In this document: positions 8,077 through 14,223 of the stretch, piece after piece
Position numbering within the stretch: the stretch's first letter is position 1
Layout of the letters: each line of letters starts with the position of its first letter
Source of the DNA: UBA3064 sp016868095
Lineage (GTDB): Bacteria; Pseudomonadota; Gammaproteobacteria; Burkholderiales; Burkholderiaceae_E
NCBI GenBank assembly: GCA_041175665.1
Contig: JBEDEM010000098.1
Location: forward strand, 1 to 14,223
Direction of reading: 5' to 3'
DNA: 14,223 bases
Translations under genes and position numbers: made by a program
Notes under the pieces: generated by a model
Database searches by the model: none
Told to the model about the DNA's origin: nothing
What the model saw: the letters and a program-made list of their open reading frames with translations, nothing else

Positions 8077-8437
8077 ATGTCTAAGCTAAGCAAGCGCTGG
8101 GGATCTGAGGACGCACCCCAGCCAGTGCCCAGTAGCACCTCAGCGAGCGAGGCAGTGGAGGCCGATGGGCTCTCGATTGCAAAATCAGAGCTCATCGCCA
8201 AACTCGCAGAAAAGTATCCTCAACTTGCTGCCCGAGATGCCGAACTCGCCGTTCGAACCTTGCTCGATGCGAAGGATCGAGATTCGCGGATTTGGCAGCT
8301 TTGCGCTGTCCACAAGACCTCCGCGTACTGGCCGCAACCCGAAATCGGGAGAAGCTGTTTCAGTACCCGAAAAGCGCGTCCCACACTTTAAGCCTGGCAA
8401 AGAACTAAGGCAGCGCGTCGACCAAGCAGCGAGCTAA
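8077..8437 (+). pseudogene. ihfB: Integration host factor beta subunit, frameshifted by an internal deletion
   Basis: IHF beta pairs with IHF alpha to bend DNA in recombination, replication and transcription. Family sequence is present in two frames. The frame from 8077 gives KSELIAKLAEKYPQLAARDA and runs to LLDA (8260-8271). The frame from 8273 resumes with RIEIRGFGSF, RPPRTGRNPKSGE, VPEKRVPHFKPGKELRQRV and ends at TAA 8435. Against E. coli IHF beta about nine residues between LLDA and RIEIRG (end of helix 2) are absent; with one leftover base this is a loss of about 26 bases. Read straight through, the first frame runs out of family sequence and stops at 8391. ATG 8077 would give a 33-residue polar extension before the usual start; the codon at the usual start position (8176) is ATT. 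The stop overlaps the lapA start. The lesion could be real or an assembly error. Confidence 0.9.
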
Positions 8438-8805
8438 TGATGATCCGCTCCTTGCAGTGGTTTATCCGGGCCTTGTTTTTCCTGATTGTGCTGGGCTTTG
8501 CGCTTGCCAACGCAGACATTGTTCAAGTCCAATTCATAGGCTTTGAAACCGTTTGGCGTGCCCCCTTGGTTGTTTTTCTCGCAGGATTTTTCGCTGCTGG
8601 CATGATCGTCGGATTGCTTGCCCTCACGCCAAAGTTATTCTCCCAACGACGCGAAATCGACAAGCTCAAAAAAGCGATAAGTAAACAGACGTCTTCAGAG
8701 AGCTCCGCTGAGCAAATGTCGATGGCTGGTTCAACAAGCGATAGACGACTCGAACGGGTAGCCGATACCCCGGTGGCACTGCCTGATCGGCCCCATGGAG
8801 TTTGA
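8437..8805 (+). CDS. lapA: LPS assembly protein A (DUF1049 membrane protein)
   Basis: Small inner-membrane protein that works with LapB in controlling LPS synthesis through LpxC turnover in E. coli. The 122 residues hold two hydrophobic segments (about 9-26 and 43-64), separated by a short loop with the family pattern ALANADIVQVQF. A charged, probably coiled segment (about 69-82) and a polar tail follow. ATG 8437 overlaps the ihfB stop (TAATGATG); ATG 8440 is an equal alternative. The 3' end overlaps lapB by 11 bases. Sequence conservation in this family is low, so the call rests on topology, motif and the invariable pairing with lapB. Confidence 0.88.
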   Translation: MMIRSLQWFIRALFFLIVLGFALANADIVQVQFIGFETVWRAPLVVFLAGFFAAGMIVGLLALTPKLFSQRREIDKLKKAISKQTSSESSAEQMSMAGSTSDRRLERVADTPVALPDRPHGV

Positions 8806-10006
8806 CTTTTGGTGGCTCCCGGGAGCCGCCTTGTTCTTTGCACTGGGATGGCTGGCTTCGCGAAAAGAATCGTCCAAGCAAGCATCGGATTCAAAATCAG
8901 CGCTGCCTGAAGCTTACCTCCGTGGCCTGCAATCTCTGCTTGGTGATGACCAAGTGAGAGCGATCGATGCCTTTACGGATTTAGTCCGCAAAGAACCAGA
9001 CAGCCTCGAGTTGCATCTGGCCCTCGGGCATTTGTTTCGCCGCAAAGGTGAAACAGACCGTGCCATCCGAGTGCACCAAAACCTCCTCGCTCGACAGGAT
9101 TTAAGCCCAGAAAAACGCGCTGAACTGCTGCGCGAACTCGCACTTGACTACATCAAAGCAGGACTTTTTGACCGCGCCGAACAATCATTGCAAAGTTTAA
9201 ATGACAGTCCACTGGCTTACGAGGCGCAAAAACTTCGCCTTGACTTGGCCCAACGCGTTCGTGATTGGCCCCTGGCACTTTCGATTGCAAAAGCCATGCT
9301 CGCCAAAGCTACGCCAACGCAGCAAGACATGCCAGGCCCTCATTTACTTGTCCATTTGCTTGCGGAAATCGCCCAGCTTGCCCTCCAGCAAGGCCATCAC
9401 AGCGATGCATCCAAAGCACTCCAAGAAGCGAAAGCACAGGATCCTGATCATCCCAGAGCCTGGATCGACGAATGCCTCTTACACATCGGTGTCTGTGATC
9501 AAGAAAAGGCCGATGACATGGCCATGGTGGTGCTCGAGCGCTGGCCTGAGCATGCAGCGAGGCTTGCCGATCGATGGCTGCGTATGGACGACGCATGTCA
9601 GGACCATGGCAAAGGTTTATCGTTATCAACACTACATCGTTTTGCAGCACTTGAGAAAGCCTATGTCAGAGAGCCGTCTTACGATTTGCTCGCGCCATTG
9701 CTCGCATACCTGCAAGCTCAGCAAGGCGAGCAAGCCTGCTTGCGCTTTCTCACACAACACCAAGCCCATCACAAAGGCACGCTTTCCTTGCTAGCCCATA
9801 TGAAGAGCCGAGAAAGCATACCCCTCGATGATGATGCGATGCTTAAGGCCTTAAGGCTCATGCTTGAGCCACTTGCCAGCCGCTCGGCGCGCTATGTTTG
9901 CAGACACTGTGGCTTTCAGGCCAATCGCCACTATTGGCAGTGCCCTGGTTGCAATCAATGGGATCGTTATGCGCCACAACGTGCCGACGAGCGCGCATTG
10001 ACTTAA
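8795..10006 (+). CDS. lapB: LPS assembly protein B (YciM), TPR protein with rubredoxin-like zinc domain
   Basis: In E. coli, LapB is anchored in the inner membrane and brings FtsH to LpxC, setting LPS output. The 403 residues begin with a single membrane anchor (about 4-22). A cytoplasmic array of tetratricopeptide repeats follows; the best preserved are around 43-110 (ALGHLFRRKGETDRAIRVHQ) and 110-150. The C-terminal metal domain has cysteines 369 and 372 (CRHC) and 383 and 386 (CPGC), the zinc/iron knuckles the family needs. The middle TPRs are divergent, which is usual. It starts inside lapA, so the two are translationally coupled. Confidence 0.95.
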   Translation: MEFDFWWLPGAALFFALGWLASRKESSKQASDSKSALPEAYLRGLQSLLGDDQVRAIDAFTDLVRKEPDSLELHLALGHLFRRKGETDRAIRVHQNLLARQDLSPEKRAELLRELALDYIKAGLFDRAEQSLQSLNDSPLAYEAQKLRLDLAQRVRDWPLALSIAKAMLAKATPTQQDMPGPHLLVHLLAEIAQLALQQGHHSDASKALQEAKAQDPDHPRAWIDECLLHIGVCDQEKADDMAMVVLERWPEHAARLADRWLRMDDACQDHGKGLSLSTLHRFAALEKAYVREPSYDLLAPLLAYLQAQQGEQACLRFLTQHQAHHKGTLSLLAHMKSRESIPLDDDAMLKALRLMLEPLASRSARYVCRHCGFQANRHYWQCPGCNQWDRYAPQRADERALT

Positions 10007-10038
10007 TCGTAGACATCCGGGAAGAAAGCAGATCATTA

Positions 10039-10924
10039 ATGGCGCAAACTTCTTTTAGTGCAGACTCATGGTCACCGCATCGCGTGCTTGTGGTCGGTGA
10101 CGTCATGCTTGATCGTTACTGGTTCGGCGAGGTTGAACGCATTTCGCCGGAGGCGCCGGTACCAGTCTTAAAAGTAGAACGCATCGAGGAGCGACTAGGA
10201 GGCGCTGCGAATGTTGCCCGAAACATTACCGCTTTAGCGGGCAACTGTTCGCTTATTGGTGCGCTAGGGGCAGATGCCAACTATTGTTAAACTTAGAATG
10301 ATCGGCAGGCAACAGCAATTACTCCGTGCTGATTTTGAAGCGAGACCACAGGAACATCTCATTGAGCAACGTAATAAGCTCGTGGCAAGTCATATCGCAG
10401 CCTGCGGGGCGATTGTGCTTTCTGACTATGGCAAGGGCATGCTCGGTGAGGTTCAAGGTTTAATTGCTATTGCTAGACAGCAGCGCTCTCTAGTGCATTC
10501 GGGTTCGCTGTCAGTACTCGTCGACCCTAAAGGGGATGACTGGAGCGCGTATCGAGGCGCAAGCGTGATAACGCCCAACCGCTCTGAGCTCAGAGCCGTC
10601 ATAGGGCGCTGGAAAGATGAAGAGGATTTACAACAAAGAGTTAGCAATTTGATCTCTCATCTAGAACTTGAAGCGATACTTTTAACGCGCTCGGAAGAAG
10701 GTATGACTTTGTTTGATCGAAAGGGGCGCATCGACGTGCCCGCACTTGCCCGAGAAGTTTTCGATGTGTCAGGAGCTGGAGACACGGTGATTGCCGTCCT
10801 GGCCATGGTTTTATCAAGCGGACAAACGCTTCGAGAGGCTGTCCCTTTAGCCAATAAGGCTGCTGGCATTGTCGTGGGCAAACTTGGCACTGCAGTATGT
10901 AGTCGCGAGGAGCTATTCACATGA
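10039..10924 (+). pseudogene. hldA: D-glycero-beta-D-manno-heptose-7-phosphate kinase (RfaE1/HldA), frameshifted by an internal deletion
   Basis: A PfkB/ribokinase-family kinase that phosphorylates heptose-7-phosphate at C1 for ADP-heptose, the LPS inner-core sugar donor. The N-terminal part, from ATG 10039, shows GDVMLDRYW (20-28), RISPEAPVPV and GGAANVARN (54-62), then leaves the family after LIGALGAD and stops at TAA 10288. The next frame resumes at PTIVKLRMIGRQQQLLRADFE (from 10277) and runs to TGA 10922 with LSDYGKG, DPKG, TPNRSEL and the catalytic DVSGAGDT. Compared with E. coli HldE about 25 residues between the parts are missing; with one leftover base this is about 74 bases. The 886 bases present plus 74 give a normal kinase of about 319 residues. 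No nucleotidyltransferase domain is attached. The end overlaps hldD (ATGA). Confidence 0.9.
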
Positions 10925-11931
10925 TTATTGTCACGGGAGCTGCTGGATTTATTGGGTCCCAAGTTGTTAAGGCACTCAACCAAAGGGGGGAGAAGGCAAT
11001 TTTGGCGGTTGACAATTTGACCAAAGGCGATAAGTTTCGCAACCTCGTTTCGCTCGATATTGCCGACTATATGGACAAAACCGAGCTGCTTGGGAGGCTG
11101 CAACAATTTGGAAAGCTTGATGCTGTCTTTCATCAAGGCGCATGCTCGGACACCACAGGGTCTGACGGTCGATACATGATGAATAACAATTATAGTTATT
11201 CGATTCATCTCTTAGACTTTTGCCAGCAGCAGCGCATCCCGCTTATCTATGCGTCGTCAGCGGCAACCTACGGTAACTCGAGCACCTTTAAGGAAGATCC
11301 GCTTTATGAGGCACCACTAAACGTCTACGGTTACTCTAAATTGCTCTTCGACCAGGTGGTAAGACGGCGACTTGGCGCTGCGACCGCCCCGATTGTTGGC
11401 CTTCGCTACTTCAACGTCTACGGACCTGGTGAGGCGCACAAAGGGAGGATGGCCTCGGTGTCTTTTCATCATATGCAGCAATGGCAGTCTCAACGCCAGG
11501 TAAGACTTTTCGGCGCACACGATGCTTGGGATGCCGGCGAGCAGCAGCGCGATTTCATTGCGGTACAAGATGTAGCGCAAATTAATTGTTGGATGTATGA
11601 ACATCCTCAGGTCAGTGGCATTTTTAATGTGGGCACTGGCAATGCAGCATCGTTTAACCAACTTGCACAATCAGTCATCAATGCTCATCTCGTTCGGGAA
11701 GGTCATAAAGCTCTAGCGCTCGAAAGCATGCAGCAGCAAGGCCTCATACATTACCTCGACTTCCCAGAGGATCTCAAGGGCAAATACCAAAGCTTCACAC
11801 AAGCCGATATCACCCGGCTTCGCGAGGCAGGCTGTGATCACCGATTCATGCCCGTAGCTGAAGGTGTTGAAGCCTACATCAGTGCGACACTTGATCCATC
11901 CGCACAATCTCGGCATCGTTCTCAAATCTAA
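10921..11931 (+). CDS. hldD: ADP-L-glycero-D-manno-heptose 6-epimerase
   Basis: Last step of ADP-heptose synthesis for the LPS inner core. It is a 336-residue short-chain dehydrogenase/epimerase with the NADP-binding GAAGFIG (6-12), the family patterns ADYMDK and HQGACSDTT (71-79), the catalytic SSAATYG (112-118) and YGYSK (Tyr136, Lys140), RYFNVYGPGE, and LKGKYQSFTQAD near the end. It is slightly longer than the E. coli enzyme (310), partly through a C-terminal tail. ATG 10921 overlaps the upstream kinase stop, showing that the two were a coupled pair. Reading frame and motifs are intact, in contrast to the broken kinase. Confidence 0.96.
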   Translation: MIIVTGAAGFIGSQVVKALNQRGEKAILAVDNLTKGDKFRNLVSLDIADYMDKTELLGRLQQFGKLDAVFHQGACSDTTGSDGRYMMNNNYSYSIHLLDFCQQQRIPLIYASSAATYGNSSTFKEDPLYEAPLNVYGYSKLLFDQVVRRRLGAATAPIVGLRYFNVYGPGEAHKGRMASVSFHHMQQWQSQRQVRLFGAHDAWDAGEQQRDFIAVQDVAQINCWMYEHPQVSGIFNVGTGNAASFNQLAQSVINAHLVREGHKALALESMQQQGLIHYLDFPEDLKGKYQSFTQADITRLREAGCDHRFMPVAEGVEAYISATLDPSAQSRHRSQI

Positions 11932-11932
11932 T

Positions 11933-11959
11933 CACTCACTCGCCGAGCAATGGTGAGTG
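11933..11959 (+). other. Inverted repeat after hldD
   Basis: CACTCAC (11933-11939) and GTGAGTG (11953-11959) form a perfect 7-bp inverted repeat around a 13-base loop, directly after the hldD stop. The following TTAAGTCTTT is only loosely U-rich, so this is a weak terminator candidate; a chance palindrome or a protein site is possible. Confidence 0.35.
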
Positions 11960-11986
11960 TTAAGTCTTTACCGAAGGTATAGCGCC

Positions 11987-12442
11987 ATGTTTAATCGCAA
12001 AAAGTATCGGCTGGACGTCACGCTATGTGGCCTCATCTTTTTGCTATTTGGACTTTACTTGGGTCCGAGCCTTGCAAACACGCTTATCGATGCAAACACC
12101 GCAAGTGAGGACCAATTGCAAAGCATTGCCGGTATCGGGCCGGCAACAGCACAAAAAATTATTCAGGCAAGACAAAAAAAGCCCTTTAAAGATTTACGCG
12201 ATTTTTCAGAGCGCGTCCCAGGCGTTGGCCCCAAACGTCTGCAGCAATATAGCGATGCTGGGTTGGTTGTAAAACGAGCACCAGCCATCAATCCAGCGCC
12301 AACGCAGCCATCTAAGAGCAAACTTGATAGCAACCTCAAAACTCAAGACGCCGAAGAAAGTGTCGCCCCCCCGATTAGTGTGATTGAGGGCGGGCTGCGC
12401 GAATCGAACGGTCGCACCGCGCTCAAGTCGCCGCTTAAATGA
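11987..12442 (+). CDS. comEA: ComEA-like helix-hairpin-helix DNA-binding protein
   Basis: The 151-residue protein has a positively charged start and one hydrophobic segment (about 11-29, ending PSLANT), which could be a signal peptide or anchor. A single ComEA/T2SK-type double helix-hairpin-helix follows, with IDANTASEDQLQSIAGIGP, IAGIGPATA (47-55) and VPGVGPKR (77-84). In competent bacteria ComEA binds incoming DNA in the periplasm. The tail from about 98 is rich in Pro, Ser and Lys and looks disordered, making it longer than the minimal Gram-negative ComEA. ATG 11987 has GAAGG at 11973-11977; a GTG at 11957 is a poorer alternative. The DNA-binding fold is clear; a role in transformation is inferred. 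Confidence 0.85.
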   Translation: MFNRKKYRLDVTLCGLIFLLFGLYLGPSLANTLIDANTASEDQLQSIAGIGPATAQKIIQARQKKPFKDLRDFSERVPGVGPKRLQQYSDAGLVVKRAPAINPAPTQPSKSKLDSNLKTQDAEESVAPPISVIEGGLRESNGRTALKSPLK

Positions 12443-12486
12443 CAACATCGCTGACCAGGCTTGGTGAGTGAAAGGCTGCCACCATC

Positions 12487-13356
12487 ATGGCTTCACGACT
12501 GCGCGAATACTGGCTGCTCACAAGAATGCACCGACCGATCGGCACCTTGTTACTGCTATGGCCGACCTTGTGGGCACTATGGATTGCATCAGACGGTCAA
12601 CCCCGAATCAGCGATCTTTTGATTTTCTCACTAGGAACGCTGCTGATGCGCTCGGCGGGTTGCGCGATCAACGATTATGCTGACCGTGACTTCGATCGAC
12701 ATGTGAAGCGAACGGCCGATCGGCCACTTACTGCCGGCAGGATAAAGCCCTGGGAGGCGCTTGCCGTATTCGCTTTTCTCTCGCTGATTGCGCTTTCATT
12801 AATCATTTCTTATAACAAGTTAACCTGGCTGATGGCTGCCATTGCAGCTTTTCTCGCAGCAAGCTATCCCTTTACCAAACGCTTCTTGTCCATCCCACAG
12901 GCCTATTTGGGCATTGCTTTCGGCTTTGGCATACCGATGGCCTTCGCTGCCACAACCAATACAGCGCCACCGCTATGTTGGGTTCTGCTGCTCGCCAATA
13001 TCTTTTGGGCAATCGCTTACGATACCGAGTACGCCATGGTCGACCGCGATGACGATATTCACTTGGGCATCAAGACATCAGCGATCACTTTTGGACGCTT
13101 CGATGTCGAAATGGTCATGCTGTCTTACGGCATCACCCTCGCCTTGTTGGCGCTTGCGGGCAGGATGGCTTCTTTGGGTTTAGGATGGTGGGTAGGACTG
13201 ATCGCAGCGGGGTTGATTGCAATCTACCACTATGGACTCATCAAGCATCGCACTCGAGAAGGGTGTTTCAAGGCTTTCAACCACAACAACTGGTTTGGAG
13301 CTGCGGTTTTTTGTGGCCTCCCGCTCGATACTTTTTTGTCGCAATGGGCAATTTAA
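12487..13356 (+). CDS. ubiA: 4-hydroxybenzoate octaprenyltransferase
   Basis: Integral membrane prenyltransferase that attaches the polyprenyl chain to 4-hydroxybenzoate in ubiquinone synthesis. The 289 residues include about eight or nine hydrophobic segments. Both magnesium/diphosphate motifs are present: NDYADRDFD (62-70) and DTEYAMVDRDDD (179-190), along with RPIGTLLLLWPTLWAL near the start and FGFGIPMAF. These details separate UbiA from other prenyltransferases of the superfamily. ATG 12487 is preceded by AAAGG at some distance (12468-12472). It lies 44 bases after comEA in the same direction, with no terminator visible between them. Confidence 0.95.
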   Translation: MASRLREYWLLTRMHRPIGTLLLLWPTLWALWIASDGQPRISDLLIFSLGTLLMRSAGCAINDYADRDFDRHVKRTADRPLTAGRIKPWEALAVFAFLSLIALSLIISYNKLTWLMAAIAAFLAASYPFTKRFLSIPQAYLGIAFGFGIPMAFAATTNTAPPLCWVLLLANIFWAIAYDTEYAMVDRDDDIHLGIKTSAITFGRFDVEMVMLSYGITLALLALAGRMASLGLGWWVGLIAAGLIAIYHYGLIKHRTREGCFKAFNHNNWFGAAVFCGLPLDTFLSQWAI

Positions 13357-13432
13357 GTCTGTGTTTTGATGCCTTGTGATTGATCGCCTGACATCAAGCA
13401 TCGAATTTTCGAATCGTTAGGAGTTGAGAGAA

Positions 13433-14194
13433 ATGGCCTTAATCGAATTTGCCGCGGGCGATTACAAATTCCTGGCTGGTGGCGCATTTTCCGAAGCGGT
13501 GGTTGCAAACCCGGGCTTTCGACTGCATAGGGTACGTTTTGCGCAGCCTGTTGCCATGGCCGAGGGCTTCGAAAGACTCGGTGCCCACTTGCAAGCTGTT
13601 GGTCGACCGACAAGTTCGCTCGCAGCCTGCGAGTTGCGCTCACCGGCGCCACGGACCCGGGAGGACTTCAACGCATTTAACGATGTCTACGTGAAACATC
13701 TCCATGCCTTGGGCTGTCAAATGGACACCAAAAACCCGGTTGCCCGAAGCAACATGGCGCCCCTACTTTCAAAGCCCGCGACCTCACTACTTTATGCGTT
13801 CAGCTATACCGAAGCCCTAAGCCCGCAAGACCAAGCAGGCTTGGGCCCCGACTTCGTCATCTCCGGTAAACCCGAAAACAAATTGCTCGCTGATGGCTCG
13901 ACACAGATCGTGGGCGGGGATCGCATGGATGAAGATGCAATGATTGACAAGGCCCGATACACGCTTGATGTGATGATGGAGCGCGTGAAGGCGATCGGGG
14001 CGCGCTGGGACTCGGTGAGTTCGCTACAAATTTACAGCCCCAAAGACATCAGCAGCCTATGGAGCACGTTCGAAGAATACGGCCTCGCCCATGGTGGCCT
14101 TCATTGGTTTCCAGGTTGGCCACCTGTAAAAGGCATGCATTTCGAAATCGATGTTCGCCGGACCAGCCGAGAAAGCGTGCTTGACGTCGACTAA
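13433..14194 (+). CDS. Probable two-domain RidA/YjgF-like protein, possibly CnbZ-type deaminase
   Basis: I do not recognise this 253-residue protein with certainty. ATG 13433 is preceded by TAGGAG (13418-13423), a good ribosome binding site. Residues 42-92 (EGFERLGAHLQAVG ... EDFNAFNDVYVKHL) resemble the helix-strand-helix part of RidA proteins, and residues 169-218 (KARYTLDVMMERVKAIG ... DISSLWSTFEEYG) look like a second, weaker copy, suggesting tandem RidA-like folds. There is no signal peptide or membrane segment. RidA relatives hydrolyse reactive imines or deaminate enamines such as 2-aminomuconate; the 2-amino-5-chloromuconate deaminase CnbZ is a family I would compare first. Function is inferred only. 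It stands apart from ubiA by 76 bases. Confidence 0.55.
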   Translation: MALIEFAAGDYKFLAGGAFSEAVVANPGFRLHRVRFAQPVAMAEGFERLGAHLQAVGRPTSSLAACELRSPAPRTREDFNAFNDVYVKHLHALGCQMDTKNPVARSNMAPLLSKPATSLLYAFSYTEALSPQDQAGLGPDFVISGKPENKLLADGSTQIVGGDRMDEDAMIDKARYTLDVMMERVKAIGARWDSVSSLQIYSPKDISSLWSTFEEYGLAHGGLHWFPGWPPVKGMHFEIDVRRTSRESVLDVD

Positions 14195-14223
14195 AACGCA
14201 TAGCGCTAAGAGGCTTCACCGAC

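Noticed and set aside
8260..8300. Programmed ribosomal frameshift in ihfB
   Set aside because: No slippery heptamer is visible at the junction, and a shift could not restore the roughly nine missing residues of helix 2.
9201..9794. 197-codon open frame on the plus strand inside lapB
   Set aside because: Out-of-frame shadow of the TPR region; the lapB frame keeps all family motifs, including the zinc cysteines downstream.
10255..10300. Two separate genes (short peptide plus 216-residue kinase from ATG 10274) or translational bypassing
   Set aside because: The N-terminal piece carries essential kinase motifs and the second piece lacks them; bypassing skips extra bases, whereas here bases are missing.
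13368..13396. Promoter TTGATG-17-TGACAT before the RidA-like gene
   Set aside because: The -10 box matches only three of six bases, so the match is not distinguishable from chance.
1..14223. CRISPR arrays, tRNA or rRNA genes, insertion sequences, prophage or defence genes
   Set aside because: No regularly spaced repeats, no recognisable RNA gene, no transposase or terminal repeats; almost all sequence is assigned to conserved housekeeping genes.

Overview
The window is a dense stretch, all on the + strand, from what looks like a betaproteobacterial chromosome with mid-range GC. The inference rests on gene order and protein type. The order serC-pheA-hisC-tyrA-aroA-cmk-rpsA-ihfB-lapA-lapB is the serC/aromatic 'supraoperon' known from Pseudomonas and Betaproteobacteria. 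It is followed here by a stand-alone heptose kinase (the RfaE1/HldA form, without the nucleotidyltransferase domain) and hldD, a combination typical of Betaproteobacteria. I cannot name a genus from the sequence.

Layout. At 1-5469 serC (5' end outside the window), pheA, a hisC paralogue, tyrA and aroA are packed with overlaps or gaps of a few bases; they join serine/PLP metabolism to phenylalanine and tyrosine synthesis. cmk (5496-6170) follows. A 157-base leader with a strong hairpin plus U-tract and a second hairpin precedes rpsA (6328-8037), which starts with TTG. Next come ihfB (8077-8437), lapA and lapB (8437-10006), then the heptose kinase gene (10039-10924) and hldD (10921-11931) for the LPS inner core. 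The right end holds a ComEA-like helix-hairpin-helix protein, ubiA (ubiquinone synthesis) and a protein of about 253 residues that looks like two RidA-like halves.

The most notable observation is that two genes less than 2 kb apart, ihfB and the heptose kinase gene, both carry an internal deletion that also shifts the frame. About 26 bases are missing in ihfB and about 74 in the kinase gene, judged against family proteins. Both flanks of each lesion are well conserved, so the losses are recent, or they are assembly artefacts. If real, the organism lacks a working IHF beta subunit and a heptose-7-phosphate kinase from this locus while keeping an intact hldD. I found no CRISPR array, tRNA, rRNA, insertion sequence, phage gene or new multi-gene system; apart from these lesions the region is ordinary housekeeping DNA.
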